Assembly (NCBI RefSeq): GCF_002081715.1
Contig: NZ_MUKP01000025.1
Coordinates: 1 to 64,000 of the forward strand
Source of the DNA: Nocardia donostiensis
Lineage (GTDB): Bacteria > Actinomycetota > Actinomycetes > Mycobacteriales > Mycobacteriaceae
Direction of reading: 5' to 3'
DNA: 64,000 nucleotides
Positions 7,977-17,013 of this stretch are shown here, one piece after another. The first letter of the stretch is position 1. Every line of letters begins with the position of its first letter. The notes beneath the pieces were generated by a model, which was not told the origin of the DNA, did no database searches, and saw nothing but the letters and a program-made list of their open reading frames with translations. The translations under genes were made by a program, and so were the position numbers.

Positions 7977-8870
7977 ATGGTGCTGGCTGCGTCGAGGCGG
8001 ATGCTGGCCCGAGTCCTTGTCGCCGCGGCTGCCGCGCTGGCAGTGTCCTGTGGAAGTGATGATGCGCCCGCGCCGGTCGTGGTGGGTGCGGGGGACTCGG
8101 CGGAATCACGCGTGCTTGCCGAGGTTTACGCGCAGGCGCTGGCGCGCACCGGCATCGTCACCGCAGTGCGACCGGATCTGGGCGGCCGCGCCGACTATCT
8201 GGCGGTGTTGGACGCGGCCGAGGTGACGCTGGTCGGCGAGCACAACGGCGCGCTGCTGGCCGCGCTCGGCGCCGACAGCGAGGACGGGACCGTCGACAAG
8301 GTGACCGAAGCGTTGTACGGGTCGCTCCCGCCGGGACTGGTGGTCTCCGACGCCGCCGACGGCACCGATCTGCGCCCACGGGTGGTGCTCACCGACGCGG
8401 CCGCCGGGCAGTACCGCATCGGCTCGATCGACGATCTGCTGCCGCATTGCCCGGCCTTCACCGTGGCCGTCGCCCCGGTATCCGGCTTGCTCACGCTGCC
8501 CGCGCCCGCGGCGGATATCGACGGCTGCGAATTCGCCGCGACCCTGACGCTGCCCGATGCAGGTGAACTGCGTCGCGCCCTCACCGAGGGCCGGGCCCAG
8601 GCGGGCGTACTCACCGGTCCCGCCGAACTGATGCCCGGCGGCGGGGCAGGGCTGACCGTGCTGTCCGACGACGAATACGCTTTGCCCGCCCAGAATGTAC
8701 TGGCCCTGGTCCGCAAGAATGTGCTCGGTGAACGGCAGTGGGAAAAACTCAACTATGTCGCCGGTGAACTCACCACCGACGAACTGCTGACCATGGTGCG
8801 CCGGGTCCGCGACGATGCGGCCGACCCGGCGGAGCTCGCACGCACCTGGCTGGACGCCCACGGCCTGTAG
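7977..8870 (+). CDS. Glycine-betaine-type substrate-binding lipoprotein
   Basis: A 297-residue exported protein resembling the substrate-binding domain of quaternary-amine ABC importers (OpuAC/OsmF/ProX type): VVVGAGDSAESRVLAEVYAQ, TGIVTAVRPDLGGRADYL, an AEVTLVGEHNGALLA segment, and a C-terminal KLNYVAGELTTDELLTMVRR. The N-terminus is a signal peptide ending AALAVSC; Cys is the likely lipidation site although the lipobox is slightly atypical (Val-Ser before Cys). No permease or ATPase is adjacent, so it is an orphan binding protein here. The start is uncertain: ATG 7977 is chosen; ATG 8001 is possible. Confidence 0.78.
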   Translation: MVLAASRRMLARVLVAAAAALAVSCGSDDAPAPVVVGAGDSAESRVLAEVYAQALARTGIVTAVRPDLGGRADYLAVLDAAEVTLVGEHNGALLAALGADSEDGTVDKVTEALYGSLPPGLVVSDAADGTDLRPRVVLTDAAAGQYRIGSIDDLLPHCPAFTVAVAPVSGLLTLPAPAADIDGCEFAATLTLPDAGELRRALTEGRAQAGVLTGPAELMPGGGAGLTVLSDDEYALPAQNVLALVRKNVLGERQWEKLNYVAGELTTDELLTMVRRVRDDAADPAELARTWLDAHGL

Positions 8871-8987
8871 CGGGGAGAATCGCCACCCAGGCAGATGACG
8901 TTGGATCACAGGACGCACCACGGTTCCCAGCTGACCTGGCGCTACCGAACCCGGCGTCTCGGGTGCCTCCGATCAGGAACGGAAACG

Positions 8988-10472
8988 ATGTCTTCTCAAC
9001 GTAATCCATGGCTGGCGTTATTCGCGCTGGTCATCGGGTTCTTCATGATCCTGTTGGATACGACGATCGTCGCGGTCGCCAACCCGGCCATTATGCAGAG
9101 CCTGCACACCGATATCGACGCCGTCATCTGGGTGACCAGCGCCTACCTGCTCGGCTACGCTGTGCCGCTGCTGGTGACCGGACGGCTCGGCGACCGCTTC
9201 GGCCCCAGGAACGTCTATCTGCTCGGGCTCGCAGTCTTCACTGCCGCGTCGCTGTGGTGTGGGCTGTCGGGCACGATCGCCATGTTGATCGCGGCGCGCG
9301 CAGTCCAAGGCCTCGGCGCGGCGTTGATGACCCCACAGACCATGGCGGTCATCACCCGCACCTTCCCGCCGGACCGGCGCGGGGCGGCCATGGGACTGTG
9401 GGGCGGTGTCGCGGGCCTGGCCACGCTGGTCGGCCCGATCCTCGGCGGTGTGCTGGTCGATGGGCTCGGCTGGGAATGGATTTTCATCGTCAACGTCCCG
9501 GTTGGGATCTTCGCGTTCGCGTTGGCCGTATGGCTGGTTCCGGCGCTGCCCACCAATCAGCACAAGTTCGATATCCCCGGTGTCGTACTCAGCGCGGTCG
9601 GCATGTTCTTGCTCGTATTCGGCATCCAGGAAGGCAATACCTACGACTGGTCGTTGCGGATCTGGCTGCTGATCGGCGCCGGTGTGGTTGTGCTCGCGGT
9701 ATTCCTGGTGAATCAGGCCCGCAATACCGGGGAGCCGTTGGTGCCGCTCGGCCTGTTCCGGGAACGCAACTTCGCGTTGTCGAATCTTGCTATCGCGACA
9801 ATGGGCGCGGCGTCGACGGCGGTGATGATACCGACCTACTTCTACCTGCAAGCTGTGCGGGAATTGACGCCAACCGAGTCGGCGCTGGTCTTCGCACCGA
9901 TGGCGATTGTGACCGGTATCTGCGCGCCGTTCATCGGCAAGCTCAGCGACCGGATGCATCCGCGTTTGATTCCCGCCGCCGGGTTCACCTTGTTCGCGTT
10001 GTCGGTGATGTGGTTCGCGAAGTTGATGACGCCGGACTCTGCGCTGGTCTGGTTCCTGGTAGCGGGAGGTCTGGCCGGTTTCGCCAACTCCTGCATCTGG
10101 TCGCCGCTGGCGACCACCGCCACCCATAATCTGCCGGTGCAGCGTGCGGGCGCGGGCGCGGGTGTGTACAACACGACCCGTCAGGTGGGTGCGGTACTCG
10201 GCAGCGCCGCGATCAGCGCCCTGGTCGCCGCCCGCATGAACGCAGGCGGCCTCGGCGAGGCCCCGGTCGGGGAAGGTGTGGGCGCAACCGCCATCCCGGA
10301 ACCGGTCAAGGCTGCGTTCAGCTCGGCGCTAGAGGAATCCACCTATCTGCCCGCTTTGTTCCTGTTGGCGGGCGCGGTGGCTTCGTTCCTGTTCGTGCGG
10401 CACGGGGTATCTGCCCGAACCGGAGCGACGCCGCCCGTGGAGCGAGCGAAGACCGAATCCCTGACTCCTTGA
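8988..10472 (+). CDS. MFS multidrug efflux transporter (DHA2/EmrB type)
   Basis: A 494-residue inner-membrane transporter of the 14-helix DHA2 drug:H+ antiporter family. Helix 1 carries LLDTTIVAVANPAI, the family's motif D1 (LDxTIVNVALP). Motif A appears as GRLGDRFGPRN after helix 2, motif B as RAVQGLGAALMTPQ and motif C as GGVAGLATLVGPILGGVLVD. It presumably exports drugs or hydrophobic metabolites; the substrate is unknown. ATG 8988 (MSSQRNPW) is chosen because the upstream in-frame extension is Arg-rich and non-membrane. It is convergent with the FadD15-like gene, with a shared hairpin between. Confidence 0.9.
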   Translation: MSSQRNPWLALFALVIGFFMILLDTTIVAVANPAIMQSLHTDIDAVIWVTSAYLLGYAVPLLVTGRLGDRFGPRNVYLLGLAVFTAASLWCGLSGTIAMLIAARAVQGLGAALMTPQTMAVITRTFPPDRRGAAMGLWGGVAGLATLVGPILGGVLVDGLGWEWIFIVNVPVGIFAFALAVWLVPALPTNQHKFDIPGVVLSAVGMFLLVFGIQEGNTYDWSLRIWLLIGAGVVVLAVFLVNQARNTGEPLVPLGLFRERNFALSNLAIATMGAASTAVMIPTYFYLQAVRELTPTESALVFAPMAIVTGICAPFIGKLSDRMHPRLIPAAGFTLFALSVMWFAKLMTPDSALVWFLVAGGLAGFANSCIWSPLATTATHNLPVQRAGAGAGVYNTTRQVGAVLGSAAISALVAARMNAGGLGEAPVGEGVGATAIPEPVKAAFSSALEESTYLPALFLLAGAVASFLFVRHGVSARTGATPPVERAKTESLTP

Positions 10473-10486
10473 GCCGGGCATGACAC

Positions 10487-10530
10487 ACGAAGGCGCCGGT
10501 AGCGAATCCGTTCGCTACCGGCGTCTTCGT
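10487..10530. terminator. 20-bp hairpin, bidirectional terminator
   Basis: A stem of 20 bp (one G-U) pairs 10487-10506 with 10511-10530 around a TCCG tetraloop; the core is CGCCGGTAGCGAA / TTCGCTACCGGCG. It sits exactly between the convergent MFS gene (stop 10472) and acyl-CoA ligase gene (stop 10539), and the outer arms (ACGAAG/CTTCGT) give modest T/A tails on both sides. Confidence 0.88.
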
Positions 10531-10538
10531 CCAGGCGA

Positions 10539-12332
10539 TCAGCTGTAGATCTTGTCGACCTCGGCGGCGTACTGCTTCATCACCACGGCACGCTTGAGCG
10601 ACATCTTCGGGGTGAGCTCACCGGTTTCCTGAGTCCAGTCGACGGTCAGGATCCGGGTCTTCTTGATCTGCTCGGCCTTGGAGACTTGCTTGTTGGTCTC
10701 GGCAACCGCGGCATCGATCTCGGCGACCAGGCTCGGGTGCTCCACCACCTGTTCGATCGGGGTGTCCGCGGCGAGACCGTTGCGTTCCTTCCAGCCGGGC
10801 AGCGCCTCCGGGTCCAGAGTCACCAGCGCGGCGACGAACGGTTTGGCGTCGCCGACCACCATCACCTGGCTGATCAGCGGATGTGCCCGCAGCGAATCCT
10901 CTAGCAGCGACGGGGAGACGTTCTTGCCGCCGGCGGTGACGATGATCTCCTTCTTGCGGCCGGTGATGGTGATGAAGCCGTCCGCGTCCAGGGTGGCCAG
11001 GTCGCCGGTCTTGAACCAGCCGTCGTCGAACGCCTCCTCGGTGGCCTCGGCGTTACCCCAGTAGCCGTCGAATACCACCGAACCGCGCAGCAGCAGCTCG
11101 CCGTCCTCGGCGATCCGGGCGGCATGCCCCTCGATCGGGCGGCCGACGGAGCCGACCCGGATGTGCTCGGGGGTGTTCACCGAGACGGCGGCGGTGGTTT
11201 CGGTGAGGCCGTAGCCCTCGTAGATGGTGACGCCGACACCGCGGAAGAAGTGACCGAGGCGTGCTCCCAGCGGGCCGCCGCCGGACACCGCGGCCTCGCA
11301 GTTGCCGCCGAGCGCGGCGCGCAGCTTGCCGTAGACCAGCTTGTCGAACAGCGCATGCTTGAGCTTGAGCACCAGGCCGGGGCCACCGGTCTCCAGCGCC
11401 TGGCTGTAGGCGATGGCGGTGTCGGCGGCGGCGTCGAAGATCTTGCCCTTGCCCTCGTCGTGTGCCTTCTGCTTGGCGCCGTTGTACACCTTTTCGAACA
11501 CTCGCGGCACCGAGAGCACGAAGTGCGGCTTGTGCTCGGCGAACTGCTGCACCAGGGTCGTCCAGTCGGAGGTGTGGGCCACGGTGACCTTGGCGTCGAA
11601 CGCGGCTAGGCCGACAGCGCGGGCGAACACGTGCGCCAGCGGCAGGAACATCAGGGTCTTTTTGCCCGGTGCGACGTACTTACCCAGCGCGATCCGGTCC
11701 GACTTCGATTCGGCATACAGGTTGGCATGGCTGAGCATGACGCCCTTGGGTCTGCCGGTGGTGCCGGAGGTGTAGATCAGGGTGGCCGGGGAGGCGGCAA
11801 CGACCTGGCTGCGGCGGTTGTGCACGGCCTCGTCGTCGAGGTCGGAGCCGCGGCCGATGATCTCCTCGATCGCGCCGGTATCGAACTGCAGCGTCTCGCG
11901 CAGGTCGGGCAGCGCGCCTTCACCGATCTCGTCGATCACGGCGCGATGTTTGGCGTTGTCGACGACCAGCAGTTTGGTGGCGGAGTCTTGCAGGATCCAC
12001 TTGGCCTGCTCGGCCGACGAGCTGTCGTAGATGGCCACGGTGCAGCCGCCCGCGGCCCAGGTGGCGAAGTCGAGGACGACCCATTCGTAGCGGGTGGGTG
12101 CCATGATCGCCACCCGGTCGCCGAGCTCGATACCGGAGGCGATGAGACCTTTCGCCACGTCGGTGACGGTCCTGGCGAACTGTGTCGCCGTCACATCCTG
12201 CCAGCCGCCCTTGCCATCGGGGATGTTGAACAGCACCGCGTTCGGCGATTCCTGGGCATGGCGGAAGACGCCGTCGGAATTATTGGCGTCCTCGGGAATG
12301 GTGTAGGAAGCCGGAGCTTCGAACTCTCGCAT
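10539..12332 (-). CDS. fadD15: Long-chain fatty acid-CoA ligase, FadD15-like
   Basis: A 597-residue adenylate-forming acyl-CoA synthetase that activates long-chain fatty acids with ATP and CoA. The phosphate-binding loop is TLIYTSGTTGRPKGVMLSH, the A5 motif is YEGYGLTETTAA, the A7/A8 region is GWFKTGDLATLDADGFITIT followed by GRKKEIIVTAGGKNV, and the C-terminal subdomain includes LTPKMSLKRAVVMKQY with the catalytic Lys. Length and the AAGGCTVAIYDSSSAEQ segment fit the FadD15/FAA1-type subgroup. Two ATGs are adjacent; 12332 has better spacing (6) to GGAAGG. Confidence 0.9.
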   Translation of the reverse strand: MREFEAPASYTIPEDANNSDGVFRHAQESPNAVLFNIPDGKGGWQDVTATQFARTVTDVAKGLIASGIELGDRVAIMAPTRYEWVVLDFATWAAGGCTVAIYDSSSAEQAKWILQDSATKLLVVDNAKHRAVIDEIGEGALPDLRETLQFDTGAIEEIIGRGSDLDDEAVHNRRSQVVAASPATLIYTSGTTGRPKGVMLSHANLYAESKSDRIALGKYVAPGKKTLMFLPLAHVFARAVGLAAFDAKVTVAHTSDWTTLVQQFAEHKPHFVLSVPRVFEKVYNGAKQKAHDEGKGKIFDAAADTAIAYSQALETGGPGLVLKLKHALFDKLVYGKLRAALGGNCEAAVSGGGPLGARLGHFFRGVGVTIYEGYGLTETTAAVSVNTPEHIRVGSVGRPIEGHAARIAEDGELLLRGSVVFDGYWGNAEATEEAFDDGWFKTGDLATLDADGFITITGRKKEIIVTAGGKNVSPSLLEDSLRAHPLISQVMVVGDAKPFVAALVTLDPEALPGWKERNGLAADTPIEQVVEHPSLVAEIDAAVAETNKQVSKAEQIKKTRILTVDWTQETGELTPKMSLKRAVVMKQYAAEVDKIYS

Positions 12333-12457
12333 CATGGCCCTTCCACGTGGGTTAACTCGTCAGTAATTTACGGCACCCGCGGAGGGGCCGTGACTTCGAC
12401 CACCCGTTACCGGCTCCGGTCCGCGCTCCGGCCCGCGCGAACAAAGCCGGTCAGTGA

Positions 12458-13390
12458 TCATCCTAGGTCGCGAAGATGCGCCTCAGGTATGGCTTCACCA
12501 GATATGGCTTCGCACAGAAAATCGGCCAGCTCCCGAAGAATCGAGGACGCAGACCCGACCAGTGCGGCCTGCAACTGCGCCACATGCCATAGCCCGCTGC
12601 TCTCGGTGAACGCGACCGTCACACCGGCCGCGCGCAGGGCCGCGGCCAACTCGATGCACTGGCTGTGCAACAGCTCGCCGGTATCGACCTGAACATAGGT
12701 CGGCGGCAGGCCATGCAGCATCCCGCGCAGCGGTGCGTAACCGGGATCGGTGTTGTCGCCGCCGCCCAGATACGCCTCAGCGCAGGCTCGTGACCATGGC
12801 TTGCTGATGACCAGGTCGCGGTGCCGATCGGGAATCTGATTCGGGTCGGCCCACGGTGCGATCAGCCCGAGCGCGGCCGGGGTGTACCCGTGCCGGGCGA
12901 TCAGGCGTTGCGCGGTGGCCAGCGACAGCCCGCCACCGGCGGAATCACCGGCGATGGCGATCCGGCTCGGGGACAGGCCGAGGCCGTCGACCAGTTCCAC
13001 AAACGCTGCCTCCGCATCGTCGAGCGCGGCCGGGAACGGGTGCTCCGGGGCCAGCCGATAGTCCAGCGAGTAGACGGGGACGCCGGTCTGGTGCGCCAGC
13101 CGTGCGGTGAGCGAACGGTGGGTGGCCGTCGAACCGACCGCATACCCGCCGCCGTGCAGATACAGCACCGCCGCGGAGGAGTCGCTGGCCGCCGTGCCGT
13201 GCCGTTCGGCAGGGCGGCCACCCAGGCGCAGGCGATGCACGACCGTGCCGGACGGGACAGGTTGCAGCCGGGAACCGATATCGAGCAGTGCCCGCTGCGC
13301 CCGCCACGGTAGCCGTTCGTTCAAACCGACCCGGTAGAACGGGTTCAGCAGGGCCCGTGCGATCGGCAACGGGATCGCGATATCGCGCAT
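12458..13390 (-). CDS. Alpha/beta hydrolase of the hormone-sensitive-lipase type
   Basis: A 310-residue esterase/lipase. The oxyanion motif is YLHGGGYAVGS, the nucleophile elbow is IAIAGDSAGGGLSLA, and DYRLAPEHPFPAALDD is the family's third signature; the catalytic Asp lies in VQVDTGELLHSQ and the His in GLWHVAQL. It resembles LipR/LipN-like mycobacterial esterases. It is the last gene of a three-gene minus-strand unit (monooxygenase, SDR, esterase), the same functions as in the M. tuberculosis mymA-lipR-Rv3085 cluster, although the order differs. A plausible job is hydrolysing the ester made by the monooxygenase. Confidence 0.86.
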   Translation of the reverse strand: MRDIAIPLPIARALLNPFYRVGLNERLPWRAQRALLDIGSRLQPVPSGTVVHRLRLGGRPAERHGTAASDSSAAVLYLHGGGYAVGSTATHRSLTARLAHQTGVPVYSLDYRLAPEHPFPAALDDAEAAFVELVDGLGLSPSRIAIAGDSAGGGLSLATAQRLIARHGYTPAALGLIAPWADPNQIPDRHRDLVISKPWSRACAEAYLGGGDNTDPGYAPLRGMLHGLPPTYVQVDTGELLHSQCIELAAALRAAGVTVAFTESSGLWHVAQLQAALVGSASSILRELADFLCEAISGEAIPEAHLRDLG

Positions 13391-13421
13391 ATTCTTCTTT
13401 CGAGCAGGGCAGGCCGAGCGA

Positions 13422-14252
13422 TCAGGGTAGGAAGCGTCGTTCGACGTTGGCCGCGATGCGCTGATAGGTCGACGGGATCGCCCGCACGAACAGATCGAGC
13501 AGCGTGGCCTCCCAGCCGATCAGCACCCGGCCGCGACCTTTGCGCACACCGTCGACGATCGTCTGCGCCGCCATCTCCGGGGAGTGGATGGCCAGGTATT
13601 TGTCGAACATCGAGCTGGCGTTCTTACCGTCGATTCCCTCGGCGTAGGTGGCGCTGCGGGCCACGGCGGTCTTGATCCCGCCCGGATGCACACAGGTCAC
13701 CTGCACCGGCTTGCGGCCGACGATCATCTCCTGGCGCAATGCCTCGGTGAAACCGCGCACCGCGAACTTCGCCGAGTTGTACGCGCTCTGCCCCGGGACC
13801 GCCAGCAGCCCGAACAGGCTGGACACGTTCACCACATGACCGGCGCCGGATTCGATCAGATGCGGCAGAAAAGCCTTGGTGCCGTTGACGACTCCCCAGA
13901 AGTCGACATCCATCACCCGATCGAAATCCTTGAACTCGGTCTTGTCCACATCGCCGTGGTGGGCGATACCGGCGTTGTTGTACACCTGGTGCACCACGCC
14001 GAAATGCGCCTTCACCGCATCGGCGTAGGCAAGCACTGCTTCCCGCTCGGCCACATTGAGCCGATCGGATTTCACCTGCGCACCGAGCTCCTCGCAGCTG
14101 TGCACGGTTTCGGCGAGACCGTCTGCGTCGATATCCGACAGTGCCAGCTTCGCGCCGCGGCGGGCCAGGTTGATCGCCAGCGCCCGGCCGATACCGGAAC
14201 CGGCCCCGGTGATCACGCAAACTTTGCCGCGGAAGTAGCCGTCGTTGCTCAC
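13422..14252 (-). CDS. Short-chain dehydrogenase (SadH/Rv3085-like)
   Basis: A 276-residue classical SDR: cofactor motif VCVITGAGSGIGRALA, NNAGIAHHG, and the catalytic Ser/Tyr/Lys in VSSLFGLLAVPGQSAYNSAK. The length and the C-terminal extension (AETMAAQTIVDG-like segment, then an Arg-rich tail ending ERRFLP) match Rv3085-type enzymes. The start codon overlaps the monooxygenase stop by 4 bases (ATGA), showing coupling. It probably oxidises or reduces an alcohol/ketone in the same pathway as the monooxygenase. Confidence 0.87.
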   Translation of the reverse strand: MSNDGYFRGKVCVITGAGSGIGRALAINLARRGAKLALSDIDADGLAETVHSCEELGAQVKSDRLNVAEREAVLAYADAVKAHFGVVHQVYNNAGIAHHGDVDKTEFKDFDRVMDVDFWGVVNGTKAFLPHLIESGAGHVVNVSSLFGLLAVPGQSAYNSAKFAVRGFTEALRQEMIVGRKPVQVTCVHPGGIKTAVARSATYAEGIDGKNASSMFDKYLAIHSPEMAAQTIVDGVRKGRGRVLIGWEATLLDLFVRAIPSTYQRIAANVERRFLP

Positions 14253-15793
14253 TGTGCGGTCACCACTTTCAGATCAGGGGAGGTGGTGTCGCCGACGGTG
14301 GTCGTCTCGTAGGCGGCGACATCGAATTTCTTGGTGAGCCTACGGAATTCGAAGGTGAAATCCGGCCACAGGGTGGTGTTGTTGCCGTGCTTGTCCAGGT
14401 ACCAGCTGGCGCAGCCGCCGGTATTCCAGACGCTCTTGACGAGCTTGGCTTGCAATTCGGCGTTGAATGCGTCCTGCACTTCGCGGCGGACCTCAACGGT
14501 ACGCAGGCCGAGCCGATCGAAGGTGGCCAGCGCGTCGGAGATGTAGTTGATCTGCGATTCGATCATGTACACCATCGACGTGTGGCCCAGTCCCACGTTG
14601 GGGCCGAGCAGGAAGAACATGTTCGGGAAGTTGGCGATCGCGGAACCTTTGTAGCCTTGCTGGCCGATCGCGTCGAACACCTCCGACAGGGTGCGTCCGT
14701 CCTTACCGGCGATGGTGTTGTAGGTCGGCGAGTCGGTGACGTGGAAGCCGGTGGCCACGATGATGGCGTCGACCTCGCGGACGGTGCCGTCCTTGGTGAC
14801 GATGGCGTTTTCGCGCACCTCGGCGATCCCGTCGGTCACCACGTCGACGTTGTCGCGGCTCAGGGCGGGGTAGTAATCGTTGGAGATCAGCATGCGTTTG
14901 CAGCCGATCCGGAAGTTCGGGGTCACCTTGGCGCGCAGTTGCGGGTCGCGGATCTCGTACTGCAGTTTCGCCTTGGCCAGCGCCTCCATGCCGCGCATCA
15001 GCGGAGGGAACTTCGCCAGGCCGACGACCTGGGTTTCGCGGGCGGCGTAGATGGCGGCGCGGGACAGGCGCTGCACACCGGGCAGGTATTTGAACGCGAG
15101 CCGCTCGGGCAGCAGGTAGGGGCGGTCGAGCCGGGGCAGCAGCCAGGGGGCGGTGCGCTGGTAGACGTCGAGGTGGGCGACCTTGGGCGCGATGGCGGGC
15201 ACGATCTGGATCGCCGAGGCGCCGGTGCCGATAATCGCGACCCGCTTACCGGCCAGATCGGAGTCGTGGTTCCAGCGGGCGGAGTGGAAGATTTCGCCGG
15301 TGAAGTCGTTGATGCCCTTGATATCCGGTAGCGCGGGTTCGCAGAGCGCGCCGACCGCGGAGACCACGGTATCGGCGGTGAAGGAGCCCTGGCTGGATTC
15401 GATCTCCCAGCGGCTGTCCTCGTTGTTCCACCTTGCCCCGGTGACGTCGCAGTTGAACAGGTGCTTGTCCAGCACGTTGTACTTTTCGGCGACGTTGCGG
15501 ATGTAGCCCTGGATTTCGTTCTGCCGGGAGAAGGAGCGCGACCAGTTCGGGTTGAGCGCGAAGGAATACGAGTACAGATGTGACGGCACGTCGCAGGCGG
15601 CGCCGGGGTAGGTGTTATCGCGCCAGGTGCCCCCGACGTCGTGGCCACGCTCCAGCACCAGGAAATCGTTGCGCCCCTGCTGAGACAACCGGATCGCCAG
15701 ACCGAGGCCGGCGAACCCGCTGCCGATGATGATGGTCCGTAGATGCCGGACGGGGCGGTTGCCGACAGCTTTGTCTGTAACCTTGCGACTCAT
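14249..15793 (-). CDS. Flavin monooxygenase, MymA/EthA (Baeyer-Villiger) type
   Basis: A 514-residue FAD- and NADPH-dependent monooxygenase. It has an N-terminal FAD fold (IIIGSGFAGLGLAIRL), the Baeyer-Villiger fingerprint FTGEIFHSARW, an NADPH fold (VAIIGTGASAIQIVPAIA), and the conserved VDAIIVATGFHVTD late motif. It inserts oxygen next to ketones or at heteroatoms. It is first in the operon with the SDR and esterase and divergent from a TetR gene. The start is ATG 15793; no strong ribosome site is visible. Confidence 0.88.
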   Translation of the reverse strand: MSRKVTDKAVGNRPVRHLRTIIIGSGFAGLGLAIRLSQQGRNDFLVLERGHDVGGTWRDNTYPGAACDVPSHLYSYSFALNPNWSRSFSRQNEIQGYIRNVAEKYNVLDKHLFNCDVTGARWNNEDSRWEIESSQGSFTADTVVSAVGALCEPALPDIKGINDFTGEIFHSARWNHDSDLAGKRVAIIGTGASAIQIVPAIAPKVAHLDVYQRTAPWLLPRLDRPYLLPERLAFKYLPGVQRLSRAAIYAARETQVVGLAKFPPLMRGMEALAKAKLQYEIRDPQLRAKVTPNFRIGCKRMLISNDYYPALSRDNVDVVTDGIAEVRENAIVTKDGTVREVDAIIVATGFHVTDSPTYNTIAGKDGRTLSEVFDAIGQQGYKGSAIANFPNMFFLLGPNVGLGHTSMVYMIESQINYISDALATFDRLGLRTVEVRREVQDAFNAELQAKLVKSVWNTGGCASWYLDKHGNNTTLWPDFTFEFRRLTKKFDVAAYETTTVGDTTSPDLKVVTAQ

Positions 15794-15823
15794 ATATCGC
15801 AGAGTACGTCCCTATTGAGTGGA

Positions 15824-15886
15824 GGTCAATAGTATTGACCGATGTTCAGTAGGTCGGCAGCAGGTTATTGACCGACGTTCAGTAGG
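15824..15886. promoter_or_regulatory. Operator cluster between TetR and monooxygenase genes
   Basis: A near-identical 21-bp direct repeat (TATTGACCGAYGTTCAGTAGG) lies at 15833-15853 and 15866-15886, 33 bp apart, i.e. about three helical turns. Each copy holds an imperfect dyad TGACCGAYGTTCA. The first copy overlaps a 17-bp palindrome, GGTCAATAGTATTGACC (15824-15840). The layout fits two TetR-dimer sites controlling both divergent promoters; binding is inferred. Confidence 0.72.
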
Positions 15887-15894
15887 ATGAGGGC

Positions 15895-16530
15895 GTGCGT
15901 AGGACCAGTTCAGCCGAAACAGCCAAGCGAGTCCGCCTCAATCCACAAGAGCGCCGAGCTCAGCTGATCGAGCTGGGTCTCGAGATGCTCGGCGAACGCT
16001 CCCTCGAAGACATCTCCGTCAGCGATATCGCCGCCCAAGCCGGAATCTCGCGCGGGCTGCTGTTCCACTACTTCCCCACCAAACAGGACTTCCAGCTAGA
16101 AGTCGCCCGCGAAGCCAACGCCGAACTACTGACGCGGGTGACCCCCGACCTGTCGCTGGGCCTATCGGAAATGCTGCGGGATTCGGTGAGTCGCTACGTC
16201 GACTACGCCAGCGAAAGCCGCACCTCGTATCAAGCGCTGCTGCGCGGCCCGTCCGGCTCCAACCCGGAACTGGCGGCCATGGTCGACCAGACCCGCAGCG
16301 CTATCGTGCACATCATCCTCGCCGCGGCCCCTGTCCCGACCGCAGAACGAGACCAGCCCCGGCTGCTGCTCACGGTGCGCGGCTGGATCGCGTTCGCCGA
16401 AGAGACCACGCTGTCGTGGCTGCGCGAAGAAACCATCACCCGAGCCGAACTCGTCGACCTGCTGATGGAATCACTATTGGCGCTGACGAATACGGTCAAC
16501 CCGGCGCTGGCCGACGCATTCCGCGACTGA
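15895..16530 (+). CDS. TetR/AcrR family transcriptional regulator
   Basis: A 211-residue regulator with an N-terminal TetR helix-turn-helix (RRAQLIELGLEMLGERSLED, then ISVSDIAAQAGISRGLLFHY ending in FHYFPTKQDF) and an all-helical ligand domain. It starts at GTG 15895, just after the second copy of the repeated operator, so it probably represses itself and the divergent monooxygenase operon. The likely inducer is a substrate of that operon, but nothing in the sequence identifies it. Confidence 0.88.
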   Translation: MRRTSSAETAKRVRLNPQERRAQLIELGLEMLGERSLEDISVSDIAAQAGISRGLLFHYFPTKQDFQLEVAREANAELLTRVTPDLSLGLSEMLRDSVSRYVDYASESRTSYQALLRGPSGSNPELAAMVDQTRSAIVHIILAAAPVPTAERDQPRLLLTVRGWIAFAEETTLSWLREETITRAELVDLLMESLLALTNTVNPALADAFRD

Positions 16531-16552
16531 ACGCCCCCTGGAGCCAACAGGC

Positions 16553-16792
16553 TCAATTCCACATCTGGTCTATGCCGCTCGGCCGCTGCGAGTGTTCGCC
16601 GAGTTCTTGCTGGTCGAAGCGTGACTCGTCGCCGAGAGGCGGGTGGTCGGGTTCGGCGGGGCGCCGGGAAAACTGTAGGAGTTCGTAGATCGCCAGGTCC
16701 ACGAGGGCCTGCTTGGCGGGAACACCGGTCAACCGGGATGTCGTACGCAGATCTTTACCGGGATTGGCGGGATCGTCGACAGTTGCCGACAT
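16553..16792 (-). CDS. Small hypothetical protein
   Basis: A 79-residue charged soluble protein beginning MSATVDDPANPGKDLRTTSR, with a short helix VDLAIYELLQF and an acidic/Gln-rich tail. I do not recognise a family. A strong GAGGAGG lies 5 bases before the ATG at 16792, and codon use fits its neighbours, which supports a real gene. It is convergent with the TetR gene and lies downstream of kgd's terminator, so it is probably monocistronic. Confidence 0.6.
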   Translation of the reverse strand: MSATVDDPANPGKDLRTTSRLTGVPAKQALVDLAIYELLQFSRRPAEPDHPPLGDESRFDQQELGEHSQRPSGIDQMWN

Positions 16793-16969
16793 TTTGCCTC
16801 CTCGAGATCACATGCCTATTACTGCCCCGAGCAGACAGCATTATGAACACAGCGGAGACGGTGCAGGGGGAGGTTGGGGAGAAGTTGCACAGAACCCGGC
16901 AGAACTAGGGAAAACACCGTCCTTCGGTCGGTTTCGGTGGTGAGCTGCCGAGCGGCGGTGCAGACGACA

Positions 16970-16999
16970 AAGGGGCCGAGTCGACGGACTCGGCCCCTT
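16970..16999 (-). terminator. kgd terminator
   Basis: A perfect 13-bp stem (AAGGGGCCGAGTC / GACTCGGCCCCTT) around a GACG loop, 15 bases after the kgd stop on the minus strand and followed there by TTTGTCG. This is a typical intrinsic terminator apart from the short T-run. Confidence 0.85.
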
Positions 17000-17013
17000 C
17001 TACCGGGTAGCGA

